The notes under the pieces were generated by a model. That model did not search any database. It was given only the letters and a program-made list of their open reading frames with translations, and was not told where the DNA came from. This document shows, piece by piece, positions 55,658-64,000 of a DNA stretch of 64,000 nt (positions are counted from its first letter, which is position 1; each line of letters opens with the position of its first letter). Both the position numbers and the translations under genes were made by a program. This stretch comes from Sphingobacteriales bacterium (lineage in GTDB: Bacteria > Bacteroidota > Bacteroidia > Chitinophagales > Chitinophagaceae). The DNA is taken from positions 1 through 64,000 of the forward strand of contig JACRLZ010000007.1 of the NCBI GenBank assembly GCA_016235125.1. The letters are read 5' to 3'.

Positions 55658-58186
55658 ATGGATAATAATTTTTCAGCACAGGTAAAAGAGATCATCTCCT
55701 TCAGCAGGGAAGAGGCTTTGAGGCTTGGCAATGATTTTATCGGCACCGAGCATCTCTTGCTCGGCCTGATAAGAGAAGGTGATAATACCGCAGTCCGTAT
55801 CCTTAAAAGTTTCAATATCGACCTCTATGAATTAAGAAAGGAAATTGAACTGGCAGTAAAAGATAAAACGGGGAAGAACATTGCCAACATTAACAGTCTG
55901 CCACTTACAAAGCAGGCCGAAAAAGTGATCCGTGTTACGGTGTTGGAAGCAAAGGCCCTGAAAAGCGCCACTGTGGAAACGGAACATCTGATGCTTTCCA
56001 TTCTTAAGAATAAAGAAAATATTGCCACACAGATCCTAAACCAGTTTGATGTGGATTATGATTTGTTCAGGCAGGAACTGGGTATTGTAAAATCCAACGA
56101 CCCCCGTGCAGAGTACACCGATGAGAATGATGATGATTTTGATGAAGAAAAAAAATATTCACAATCCAAGGGCGGCAAACAACAAGGCAGCGTTAAAAGC
56201 AAAACACCGGTGCTTGATAATTTCGGAAGAGACATTACCAAGATGGCCGAGATGGGAGCATTGGATCCAATCGTTGGCCGTGAATCAGAAATAGAAAGAG
56301 TTTCCCAGATACTATCCCGCCGCAAAAAGAACAACCCGATCCTTATTGGTGAGCCAGGCGTTGGTAAGACAGCGATTGTGGAAGGGCTTGCGTTAAGGAT
56401 TGTTCAGAGAAAAGTATCCAGGGTTTTGTTTGATAAAAGAGTTATCTCTCTCGATCTCGCTGCATTGGTGGCAGGTACCAAATACCGGGGCCAGTTTGAA
56501 GAAAGGATGAAAGCCATCATGAATGAACTGGAAAAGAACAGGGATGTGATCCTGTTCATTGATGAGTTACATACTATCGTTGGAGCAGGTGGCGCCAGTG
56601 GTTCATTGGATGCAAGCAATATTTTTAAACCTGCATTGGCAAGAGGTGAGTTGCAATGCATCGGCGCTTCCACTTTGGATGAGTACAGGATGTATATCGA
56701 GAAAGATGGCGCTTTGGATCGCCGTTTTCAGAAAGTGATGATTGATCCGCCAAGTGTGGACGACACCATCCAGATATTGAACAACATTAAATCCAAATAC
56801 GAGGACTATCACAATGTAACTTATGACCAGGAAGCCATTGATGCCTGTGTTAAACTAAGCGACCGCTATGTTACAGACAGGCTGCTGCCGGACAAAGCAA
56901 TTGATGTAATGGATGAAGTGGGAGCAAGGGTGCATTTAAAGAATATTAATGTACCGCAGAATATTGTTGACCTGGAAAAGAAGATCGAAGATGTAAAGGT
57001 TGAAAAGAATAAAGTGGTGAAGAGCCAGAAGTTTGAAGAAGCGGCATCATTAAGAGATACCGAAAAGCGTTTGCAGGAGCAATTGGAAAAAGCAAAAGGC
57101 GACTGGGAAGAGGAAAGCAAACATAAACGTTTCCCTATTGGAGAGGAAGATATTGCAGAGGTGGTGAGTATGATGACAGGTATTCCCGTGAAGCGGATGG
57201 TGGAGGCAGAAACCGAGAAGTTGCGTAAGATGGCTGAAGACATGAGGGGCATGGTAGTAGGCCAGGATGAAGCCATTGCCAAAGTGGTGAAAGCCATTCA
57301 GCGAAACAGGGTGGGATTGAAGGATCCAAAAAAACCAATTGGCACATTTATATTCCTCGGACCAACAGGGGTAGGAAAAACAGAGTTGGCGAGAGCACTC
57401 TCCAGGTATATGTTCGATTCTGAAGATTCACTTATCCGGATCGACATGAGTGAGTACATGGAAAGATTCACTGTCAGCCGGCTGATAGGTGCCCCTCCCG
57501 GTTATGTAGGCTATGAAGAAGGCGGTCAGTTGACCGAAAGGGTTCGACGCAAGCCTTATAGTGTCATTTTGCTTGATGAGATAGAAAAAGCACACCCTGA
57601 TATATATAATATATTATTACAGGTGCTGGATGATGGTCAGCTTACCGATGGACTTGGCAGGAAGGTTGATTTCAAGAACACTACTATTATCATGACATCC
57701 AATATTGGGGTTCGCCAGTTAAAGGATTTTGGTGCAGGCGTCGGTTTTGCCACTTCTGCGAGAATTGAAAATGAGGATGAGGCCAATAAGGCTGTTATTG
57801 AAAAAGCGCTTAAGAAAACTTTCTCTCCTGAATTTCTGAACCGGATCGATGATATTGTTATTTTCAACAGCCTGGGCCGGGATCATATCTTCAGCATCAT
57901 TGATATACTGATGAAAGGTGTGATGAAGCGGCTGGCCAATCTTGGATTTAGCCTCGAACTGACAGAAGAAGCCAAAGCATTTCTTGCCGAGAAGGGATAT
58001 GATGTGCAGTTTGGAGCCAGACCCTTGCACAGAGCAATTCAGAAATACCTGGAAGACCCTCTTGCCGAAGAAATACTGAATATGAATGTAAAAGCCGGCG
58101 ACATACTTGTGGCAGATCTTGATAAAGAGAACAGCAAACTTGTTTTTTCTTTTAGAAAGAAAGTGGAAGAAAAGTCGAAGGCATAA
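55658..58186 (+). CDS. clpC: ATP-dependent Clp protease ATP-binding subunit ClpC
   Basis: An 842-aa Hsp100 unfoldase. The double Clp_N domain (about 1-145, with [16 protein letters not shown]) is followed by AAA-1 with Walker [10 protein letters not shown] near 231. A middle UVR motif ([19 protein letters not shown]) marks ClpC and not ClpB. AAA-2 has Walker [10 protein letters not shown] near 567, and a C-terminal D2-small domain has [20 protein letters not shown]. It feeds substrates to ClpP and, in Gram-positives, to regulators through McsB or MecA. It is monocistronic with a long hairpin terminator. Confidence 0.95.
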   Translation: MDNNFSAQVKEIISFSREEALRLGNDFIGTEHLLLGLIREGDNTAVRILKSFNIDLYELRKEIELAVKDKTGKNIANINSLPLTKQAEKVIRVTVLEAKALKSATVETEHLMLSILKNKENIATQILNQFDVDYDLFRQELGIVKSNDPRAEYTDENDDDFDEEKKYSQSKGGKQQGSVKSKTPVLDNFGRDITKMAEMGALDPIVGRESEIERVSQILSRRKKNNPILIGEPGVGKTAIVEGLALRIVQRKVSRVLFDKRVISLDLAALVAGTKYRGQFEERMKAIMNELEKNRDVILFIDELHTIVGAGGASGSLDASNIFKPALARGELQCIGASTLDEYRMYIEKDGALDRRFQKVMIDPPSVDDTIQILNNIKSKYEDYHNVTYDQEAIDACVKLSDRYVTDRLLPDKAIDVMDEVGARVHLKNINVPQNIVDLEKKIEDVKVEKNKVVKSQKFEEAASLRDTEKRLQEQLEKAKGDWEEESKHKRFPIGEEDIAEVVSMMTGIPVKRMVEAETEKLRKMAEDMRGMVVGQDEAIAKVVKAIQRNRVGLKDPKKPIGTFIFLGPTGVGKTELARALSRYMFDSEDSLIRIDMSEYMERFTVSRLIGAPPGYVGYEEGGQLTERVRRKPYSVILLDEIEKAHPDIYNILLQVLDDGQLTDGLGRKVDFKNTTIIMTSNIGVRQLKDFGAGVGFATSARIENEDEANKAVIEKALKKTFSPEFLNRIDDIVIFNSLGRDHIFSIIDILMKGVMKRLANLGFSLELTEEAKAFLAEKGYDVQFGARPLHRAIQKYLEDPLAEEILNMNVKAGDILVADLDKENSKLVFSFRKKVEEKSKA

Positions 58187-58206
58187 ATTAATTTATCAAT
58201 AAAGTG

Positions 58207-58245
58207 AAACAGGAGTGCCAATTGATGGTACTCCTGTTTATTTTT
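58207..58245 (+). terminator. intrinsic terminator of clpC
   Basis: A 14-bp stem (AAACAGGAGTGCCA with TGGTACTCCTGTTT, one G-T pair), loop ATTGA, then T-rich sequence. Confidence 0.88.
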
Positions 58246-58310
58246 GCGGTGATGTATTGTTGATAAGAAACGAACCTATATTTCTTAACCTGTTTAGTTT
58301 CAAATAGAAT

Positions 58311-58383
58311 TTCTCACAGATACCACAGAAAACCACAGATGCTACATTTTTTTCTGTGTACATCAGTGTAATCTGTGAGAGAA
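58311..58383. repeat. word-stutter inverted repeat (CACAGAT word)
   Basis: The left arm (58311-58342) has CTCACAGATACCACAGA then ACCACAGATG. The right arm (58351-58383) has TTTCTGTGTACATCAGTG then TAATCTGTGAGAG. TCTCACAGAT/ATCTGTGAGA is an exact 10-bp inverted pair. It lies between clpC and cmk. Confidence 0.82.
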
Positions 58384-58480
58384 AAACATAGTTTCTTTAT
58401 TAATAATTAAAATAACGCAATACGAATTTGTTATTATTGTCTTACCAGATATAAAAAAACATCCCTTGGGGGTTTGGTTC

Positions 58481-59158
58481 ATGGCAAAAAGAATAATCAT
58501 CACCATTGATGGCTGGAGCAGTTGTGGCAAAAGCACCCTGGCAAAACAACTATCAAAAAAACTGGGTTATGTATATGTTGATAGTGGCGCCATGTACCGG
58601 GCCATCACACTTTATTTTATGCGTAATGATGTGGATTGGACGGATAAAAAAGAAGTAAAAAAGGCATTGAAAAGCATTGAGCTTGAGTTTATAAAAAATG
58701 AAAAGACCCGGCAGGGCGAAATGTACCTGAACGGTGAAAATGTGGAATACCTGATCCGTGAATTGGTGGTGGCTGAGAAAGTAAGTGATGTGGCAGCTAT
58801 AAAAGAAGTAAGAGAGTTTGCCGTGGCGCAGCAGCAAAAAATGGGCGCCAAAAAAGGGATCGTTATGGATGGCAGGGACATTGGTACCGTAGTTTTTCCA
58901 AAAGCTGAACTCAAAATATTTATGACGGCTGATAATGCTGTGAGAGTGGAGCGAAGGTTTAAGGAGTTGTATGCCAAGAACCCCAATATTACGGTTGAGG
59001 AAGTAAAGAATAACCTCGAGATGAGGGATTATATAGACTCTCACCGTGAAATAAGCCCTTTGCGAAAGGCCAAGGATGCACTGGTGCTGGATAATACCTA
59101 CCTTACCCCGGACGAGCAATTTGAAGCGGCGCTAAAATGGTTCAAAGAGGGCATGTAG
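58481..59158 (+). CDS. cmk: cytidylate kinase
   Basis: A 225-aa nucleoside-monophosphate kinase: IITIDGWSSCGKSTLAKQL is the P-loop, VDSGAMYRAITLYF the CMP-binding region and VMDGRDIGTVVFP the conserved RDIG motif. It phosphorylates CMP and dCMP for nucleotide salvage and synthesis. ATG 58481 is chosen over TTG 58466. Length is standard. The next gene, a giant surface protein, starts 229 bp further on. Confidence 0.94.
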   Translation: MAKRIIITIDGWSSCGKSTLAKQLSKKLGYVYVDSGAMYRAITLYFMRNDVDWTDKKEVKKALKSIELEFIKNEKTRQGEMYLNGENVEYLIRELVVAEKVSDVAAIKEVREFAVAQQQKMGAKKGIVMDGRDIGTVVFPKAELKIFMTADNAVRVERRFKELYAKNPNITVEEVKNNLEMRDYIDSHREISPLRKAKDALVLDNTYLTPDEQFEAALKWFKEGM

Positions 59159-59175
59159 AAAAAATTCTACAAAAA

Positions 59176-59207
59176 CTTGCAAAAATTCAGATTGCTGATT
59201 ACCTTAG
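59176..59207 (+). promoter_or_regulatory. candidate promoter of the giant surface-protein gene
   Basis: CTTG (59176-59179), a 20-nt gap, then TACCTTAG (59200-59207). The last has one mismatch to TAnnTTTG. It lies about 180 nt before the ATG. Confidence 0.5.
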
Positions 59208-59386
59208 CACCCCATCTGTAGAAAAGCCTCCATTTTTCCTAAGAATTTCCTGAAACAAAAATTCTTTCCTGTAAAAGATCCCTCAATTCTGTATCCGAGG
59301 ATTACCGTTTAGTTCCTTAAACAGTTGATTTATTAATTGACTGGCTGGTATTAATCCCGGCCTGAGAAAACTTTAAACTCCCGAGC

Positions 59387-62300
59387 ATGAAAAGGATTTT
59401 ATGCAACATCCGTAGCAGTTCAGATTCTTTTGGTAAAAACTTCAAAAAGATATTTGTAATTGCCTTTGCCCTTGTGATTTCAATTCACAGTTTTGCTTAT
59501 CCGGGTGGCGGGTCACCAGGAAATAGTGACTTTACCTGCAATGCACACATTACAAGTCTTTATTTCAACAAACTGGATGGAGGCGCAGATATTCCCATTA
59601 CAAACGGAGCCACTTTTACTTCAGCCCAGTTGGGCTCATTATATAATCTGGAAGCCGGCACTTCGGGTACGGTAGGCAGTGTTAAGTTCACTATTACTGG
59701 TCCATCAGCAAGCAATAATATTGAGAATTCAGCTCCTTATAACAGCCCGGCAACAGGAAGCGGCCCATGGACAGGTTCACCGGGTAACTATAGTGTAAAT
59801 ATTAAAGCATATAGCTTATCGAATGCCGGCGGCAGTATTTGTCATGATACAACCATTACATTCATCCTTACCAATGATTGCTCTTGTCCCAATAATTTAC
59901 TAACCAATGGAAGTTTTGAAAACAGCGCCAGTGGCTGGACTGTCAGCGGCGGCTCACTCACTTTCGGAACTGGATATGTAATGTGCGGAAGCTACAATGG
60001 CTTCCTGAACTGGTCTTCCGGAACAGCCAAAGTATGGCAGGAGGTAGCTGTTTCTGCAGGGTCTGTTGTCGACTTTAAGGGTTATGCAGGTACACACAAT
60101 CCCGGATTGGCATGCAGTCCCCAACTCAGCCTTATTTTCTATAATTCATCCAATACAGTTATTTCCCAGTCCGATGCTGCTGTCACTTTCGATGTTGGTT
60201 CGGGCAACCAGTTGGCTCTTTATACTATTAATGCAACCGCCCCTGCCGGCACAGTGAAAGTAAGGGTACAGGGATCCATTACATGCAATACATTAAAAGT
60301 GGATGGATTCTGCCTCACTGTAACTCCTGTCACATCTCCACTCACATTAGGCAATAAAGTGTTTTATGATTTTAACCGTAGCGGTATGTTTGACGCCGGT
60401 GATGGTTTTGTTGCGGGTGCAACCGTGAAATTATATCTCGATGCCAACAATGATAATATCCCTGATGGGGCATTTATACAATCAATGGCAACAAACGCAT
60501 TAGGCGAATATTCATTTACCAACCTTGCAGCCGGCAATTATATAGTGGGTGTTGCAATACCTGCTACCTATGCCATTACGGTGATAAATGGTGGGGATCC
60601 AGATAATAATATTGATGATGATAATAATGCTACAACTGTTGTAAGTGGCGAAGCAAGGGGGATGTCAATTACATTAGCTTCAGGAACTGAACCAACAGGT
60701 GGAAATACTAATAACACGTATGATTTTGGTTTCTATAATCCGATTGCACCGCCCAATGGAGGACAAAGTTGTTTTTCAGGAACTAATCCTATAGTTTATG
60801 CCAAAAGTTACTGGAATGTAAATGCAAACTCACAAACTGTTACGATCCGTGTAACTTTTTCTAAAGCATTTGTTGATAATACTTATGGAACAGGCGCTAT
60901 CGGCTGGCCTTCGGGTCATACATTTGGTAACCTGACTGGCTCAGACCATTTACAATGGTCCTTAAAGAATGGTAACGGTACTGAAGTCCTAAAATTTAAA
61001 CAGGATTATATTTCTGCCAATGGCAGCGGATATAATTATCCCTCTGGTTACGGAACTCTTGGTTTCAGCGGCGATGGAGGAACACCAAACCCCGGACTGG
61101 CAACAGATGTATTGAGTTTCAGAACTTCCTTGTCAACAAATTTTAATGATTATGGTTATGTTCTCACCACAAATTCACCGGCAACGAATGCCACATATAC
61201 TCCAAACCCTGCCCAGCCAAACTGGATATTTGATGTTTGGTATGAAGTAACAGTTAAAGCTTCTGTATTTGGCGCTTCCGGATTTGGATTTGTAGATGTT
61301 GCATCTGTGCATGCCAGCCCGAGCAAAACAGGAAATAATACAGAGATCATCACTCATAATCCTTGTGCTGCCGGCTCCATCAGCGATTATGTATGGAATG
61401 ATATTGATAAAGACGGTATCCAGGATGCTACGGAAGTGGGGATAGCCGGCGTTGTTGTTACTCTTTATGACAGTACTTCAAATACAGTTTTAGCCAGCAC
61501 CATAACAGATGGTTATGGCAATTATAAATTCAGCAATCTTGAAACAAATACCGCCGGTAAAAAATACCAGGTTCGTTTCAGCCTGGTTCCCGGTTACCAG
61601 TTTAGCCCGAATAGTGGCGCCGTAACTGTAACCAACAACAGTGATGCAAATCTTACAACGGGCCGCACCGGAACGATTACTTTGACAGATGCAGTTCCCA
61701 ATGTTACTTATGTGGATGCGGGCATGTATTATTCTGTTCCTGCAAGGATCGGTGATTATGTTTGGAACGACTTAAACAAAAACGGAATTCAGGAAGCAGG
61801 CGAGCCGGGTATTGCCGGTGTAACAGTTATGCTTTATACCACTGCTGATGTACTTTATCGTTCTACAATAACATCTAATAACGGTTATTATTTCTTTGAT
61901 GATGTGGCGCCGGGAAGTTATTATGTAAAAGTTTCGCCACCTCCGGGATACCAGGTGTCTCCGAAAGATGCAACGGCTGATAACCTCGATAGCGATATTG
62001 ATCCTGTGACCAGGAAAACGGGAACTATCACCGTGGTTGCGGGTACAAATAATCTTACCATTGATGCTGGTCTGAATGTTACTTCCACAACCGGCCCTTC
62101 TGCTTCATTAGGCGACAGGGTTTGGGAAGACCTTAATAATAATGGTCTGCAGGATGCAGGTGAACCAGGCGTTGCGAATGTTACTGTTCAGTTATATAAC
62201 AGCAGTAATGTATTGCAGGCCACTTTAACAACTGATGCTTTTGGTAATTATATGTTCAACGGACTTACACCCGGAAGTTATTATGTCAAATTTACAGCGC

Positions 62301-64000
62301 CGGCCGGATTTACTTTAAGCACAGCAAATGTGGGAGCCGATGATGCTGTTGACAGCGATGTTGATGGTACAAATGGAGCCGGAACTACTGTTACTGTAAC
62401 ATTAGTGGACGACCAGATCAACACCACATTAGATGCAGGCCTTGTTCGTTCGGTTGCTGCCGCATCCCTGGGCGATTATGTATGGTATGACCTGAACAAG
62501 AACGGAATTCAGGATGGTGGTTCAGAAGTGGGAGTGCCGGGTATAACAGTTTTATTGTATAATAGTTCTAATGTGGTTGTTCAAACCACCACTACAAATA
62601 GCAATGGATTTTATTTATTCACGGGATTAACAGCGGCAACAAATTATACAGTTGGTTTTGCTAATATTCCTTCCGGTTATGGATTCAGTCTGCAGAGCGG
62701 CGCAGTAAGTGTTGCCAACAACAGCGATGTGAACCCTGCAACCGGAAGAACCGGAGTGGCAACAACAGGTGCTGCAGGAACAACGATCACTTATGTGGAT
62801 GCAGGACTTATCATCACTCCGAATACTTTTGACAGTAAAGCAACCCTGGGTGACAGGGTTTGGAATGACCTTAATAATAATGGAATCCAGGATGCAGGTG
62901 AACCCGGTATTCCCGGTGTTACCGTTACGCTTTATGCAGCCAACGGAACTACCGTGCTGGCTACAACCACAACGGATGCATTGGGTAATTATCTTTTCAC
63001 CAACCTGGATGCAGGAAGCTATGTAGTTGGCTTCAGCGGGTTACCTGCCGGGTATGTATTTGCAACCAAAGATGCAGGAGCCGATGATGCAAAGGACAGT
63101 GATGCTGATGCGGCTACCGGAAAAACTGCACCGATCACTTTGGCGCCGGGTGAAATAAACCTGACTATTGATGCAGGCGCCCGGAATACTGCCAGCCTTT
63201 CTGCTCTTGGAAATTTTGTGTGGTATGATGTGAACAATAATGGTATCCAGGATGCCGGTGAGCAGGGCGCTGCTGGTATTTCTGTAAGGCTTACAGACAT
63301 GGCCGGAAACATTGTGAAGACAACTACCACTAATGTAGCAGGTGAATATTTATTTACTGACCTGGCAGCAGGTAATTACTTTATTGATTTTGCAAACTTG
63401 CCTGCCGGTTATTCAATCGGAACTAAGAATGCTGCCGGCAGTACTTCTGCAAATAACAGCGATGCTAATATTGGTACATCCAAAACTGATGTCATCATTT
63501 TACCGGCATCCACTACAGATCTTACCTGGGATATGGGAATTGTAACAACCACCAGGGCTTCATTAGGAGATTTTGTATGGAATGATGTAAATATGAACGG
63601 CCGCCAGGATGCCGGGGAAACGGGTGTTGCGGGGGTTTTAGTTACTTTATATAACAGCAGCAATGTGGCTGTGGCAAGTACCGTTACGGATGCAAATGGT
63701 TTCTATTTATTTTCTAACCTGTTGCCCGGAACTTATAGCGTAGGGTTCAGCAACATACCTGCTTCTTCATCATTTACCATTCAGAATGCAGGAGTGGCAA
63801 CAGCTGCTACCAATAGTGATCCTGATCCTACTACAGGTAGAACTGCAACCTTTAGTTTAGCAGCCGGTCAGGCAAAAACAGATATTGATGCAGGTCTGGT
63901 TTCACTTCTTGCTGCAGTTGGAGATTATGTGTGGAATGATTTAAACCGCAATGGCATTCAGGATGCTGGTGAGCCGCCTGTAGCTGGTGTAACTGTTACT
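59387..64000 (+). CDS. giant secreted surface protein with SdrD B-like repeats (runs off the window)
   Basis: Open from ATG 59387 to the right edge with no stop (1538 aa visible). The N terminus has a long basic region and a hydrophobic segment (FVIAFALVISIHSFAYP), consistent with a signal peptide. A domain of about 300 aa comes first. It is followed by the first SdrD B-like module (GNKVFYDFNRSGMFDAGDG), a unique block with QSCFSGTNPI, and then eight modules in tandem. These modules carry D-x-N-x-N-G-x-Q-D-x-G-E calcium-type loops. Such repeats form rigid calcium-stiffened stalks in adhesins. Export by type IX secretion is likely, but the C-terminal sorting signal would be outside the window. 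Confidence 0.9.
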   Translation, partial: MKRILCNIRSSSDSFGKNFKKIFVIAFALVISIHSFAYPGGGSPGNSDFTCNAHITSLYFNKLDGGADIPITNGATFTSAQLGSLYNLEAGTSGTVGSVKFTITGPSASNNIENSAPYNSPATGSGPWTGSPGNYSVNIKAYSLSNAGGSICHDTTITFILTNDCSCPNNLLTNGSFENSASGWTVSGGSLTFGTGYVMCGSYNGFLNWSSGTAKVWQEVAVSAGSVVDFKGYAGTHNPGLACSPQLSLIFYNSSNTVISQSDAAVTFDVGSGNQLALYTINATAPAGTVKVRVQGSITCNTLKVDGFCLTVTPVTSPLTLGNKVFYDFNRSGMFDAGDGFVAGATVKLYLDANNDNIPDGAFIQSMATNALGEYSFTNLAAGNYIVGVAIPATYAITVINGGDPDNNIDDDNNATTVVSGEARGMSITLASGTEPTGGNTNNTYDFGFYNPIAPPNGGQSCFSGTNPIVYAKSYWNVNANSQTVTIRVTFSKAFVDNTYGTGAIGWPSGHTFGNLTGSDHLQWSLKNGNGTEVLKFKQDYISANGSGYNYPSGYGTLGFSGDGGTPNPGLATDVLSFRTSLSTNFNDYGYVLTTNSPATNATYTPNPAQPNWIFDVWYEVTVKASVFGASGFGFVDVASVHASPSKTGNNTEIITHNPCAAGSISDYVWNDIDKDGIQDATEVGIAGVVVTLYDSTSNTVLASTITDGYGNYKFSNLETNTAGKKYQVRFSLVPGYQFSPNSGAVTVTNNSDANLTTGRTGTITLTDAVPNVTYVDAGMYYSVPARIGDYVWNDLNKNGIQEAGEPGIAGVTVMLYTTADVLYRSTITSNNGYYFFDDVAPGSYYVKVSPPPGYQVSPKDATADNLDSDIDPVTRKTGTITVVAGTNNLTIDAGLNVTSTTGPSASLGDRVWEDLNNNGLQDAGEPGVANVTVQLYNSSNVLQATLTTDAFGNYMFNGLTPGSYYVKFTAPAGFTLSTANVGADDAVDSDVDGTNGAGTTVTVTLVDDQINTTLDAGLVRSVAAASLGDYVWYDLNKNGIQDGGSEVGVPGITVLLYNSSNVVVQTTTTNSNGFYLFTGLTAATNYTVGFANIPSGYGFSLQSGAVSVANNSDVNPATGRTGVATTGAAGTTITYVDAGLIITPNTFDSKATLGDRVWNDLNNNGIQDAGEPGIPGVTVTLYAANGTTVLATTTTDALGNYLFTNLDAGSYVVGFSGLPAGYVFATKDAGADDAKDSDADAATGKTAPITLAPGEINLTIDAGARNTASLSALGNFVWYDVNNNGIQDAGEQGAAGISVRLTDMAGNIVKTTTTNVAGEYLFTDLAAGNYFIDFANLPAGYSIGTKNAAGSTSANNSDANIGTSKTDVIILPASTTDLTWDMGIVTTTRASLGDFVWNDVNMNGRQDAGETGVAGVLVTLYNSSNVAVASTVTDANGFYLFSNLLPGTYSVGFSNIPASSSFTIQNAGVATAATNSDPDPTTGRTATFSLAAGQAKTDIDAGLVSLLAAVGDYVWNDLNRNGIQDAGEPPVAGVTVT
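60341..64000 (+). repeat. SdrD B-like module array, nine starts visible
   Basis: Module starts are at 60341, 61373, 61742, 62102, 62462, 62840, 63203, 63557 and 63914, all in frame. Spacing after the second is 369, 360, 360, 378, 363, 354 and 357 bp. Each opens with A-x-L-G-D-x-V-W-x-D-x-N-x-N-G-x-Q-D-x-G-E. The DNA differs between copies, so this is an old, diverged tandem array and not a recent expansion. The last module is cut off by the window. Confidence 0.9.

Noticed and set aside
58553-59119. Minus-strand frame of 188 codons opposite cmk
   Set aside because: Shadow of a well-identified gene; no domain seen.
60341-64000. Regular repeats that could be mistaken for a CRISPR or satellite array
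   Set aside because: The period is about 360 bp, in frame, with conserved protein motifs and diverged DNA: protein modules, not CRISPR.

Overview
The window reads as a chromosomal segment of a Bacteroidota bacterium, most likely family Chitinophagaceae. Evidence: type IX secretion (PorV-like and PorU2-like) genes, an HscA-like Hsp70 of the Bacteroidota type, the order rpsU-xerC-hpf-tRNAs-tuf-tRNA-Trp-secE-nusG-rplKAJL-rpoBC, promoters of the Bacteroidota form (TTTG, about 20 nt, TAnnTTTG), and almost no Shine-Dalgarno sequences. The striking exception is a perfect AGGAGG in front of rpsU.

Layout. 0-0.5 kb: the 3' end of an IS630-type transposase abutting a truncated alpha/beta hydrolase. 0.5-11.3 kb: tyrS divergent from a PorV-like outer-membrane protein and a 1720-aa C25-family PorU2-like protein, then an HscA-like chaperone and a membrane transglutaminase-like protein. 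11.3-17.9 kb (minus strand): a surface-glycan or lipid-modification cluster (acyltransferase, GT2, methyltransferase, YfhO-type membrane protein, another polytopic membrane protein). 18.0-35.7 kb: the gene-expression core (bS21, XerC-like recombinase, ribosome hibernation factor, tRNA-Thr/Tyr/Gly/Thr, EF-Tu, tRNA-Trp, SecE, NusG, L11, L1, L10, L7/L12, RpoB, RpoC). It is interrupted by an opposite-strand TylF-like methyltransferase between nusG and rplK and by a ComEA-like HhH gene between rplL and rpoB. 35.9-45.3 kb: OmpH/Skp-like protein, amino-acid permease, heptose-7-phosphate kinase, a membrane protein, isoaspartyl peptidase, IspD, a GNAT/FemAB-like protein and an M1 aminopeptidase. 45.4-48.5 kb (minus): sugar-phosphate transferase, a broken Gfo/Idh/MocA oxidoreductase and an L,D-transpeptidase-like protein. 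49-59 kb: tRNA-Asp, accA, a lipoprotein, dapA, small secreted proteins, an esterase, RNase Z, a STAS protein, ClpC and cytidylate kinase. 59.4 kb to the edge: a very large surface protein with at least nine SdrD B-like repeats, running out of the window.

The most unusual signal is not a gene. At least nine junctions carry short word-stutter repeats: a word of about 6-10 bases is repeated with variation and, in six or seven cases, followed by its reverse complement, so the transcript can fold into a long imperfect hairpin. Each locus uses its own word (GAGTCA, AGCT, CACAGAG, CACAGAT, GAGGTCTGA and so on), so they look like products of a common generating process, not copies of one element. They lie between rplJ and rplL, between rpoB and rpoC, at the end of ispD (where one supplies the last residues and stop codon), and inside the signal-peptide codons of the M1 peptidase. 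A second class, short near-perfect palindromes, clusters in threes in the tRNA-Thr/Tyr spacer and the rplK leader. One of these sits precisely in the T-loop of a degenerate tRNA-Thr copy.

Start codons were chosen by homology when the longest open frame began with an unlikely upstream TTG. No CRISPR array, restriction system or classical defence island was seen.
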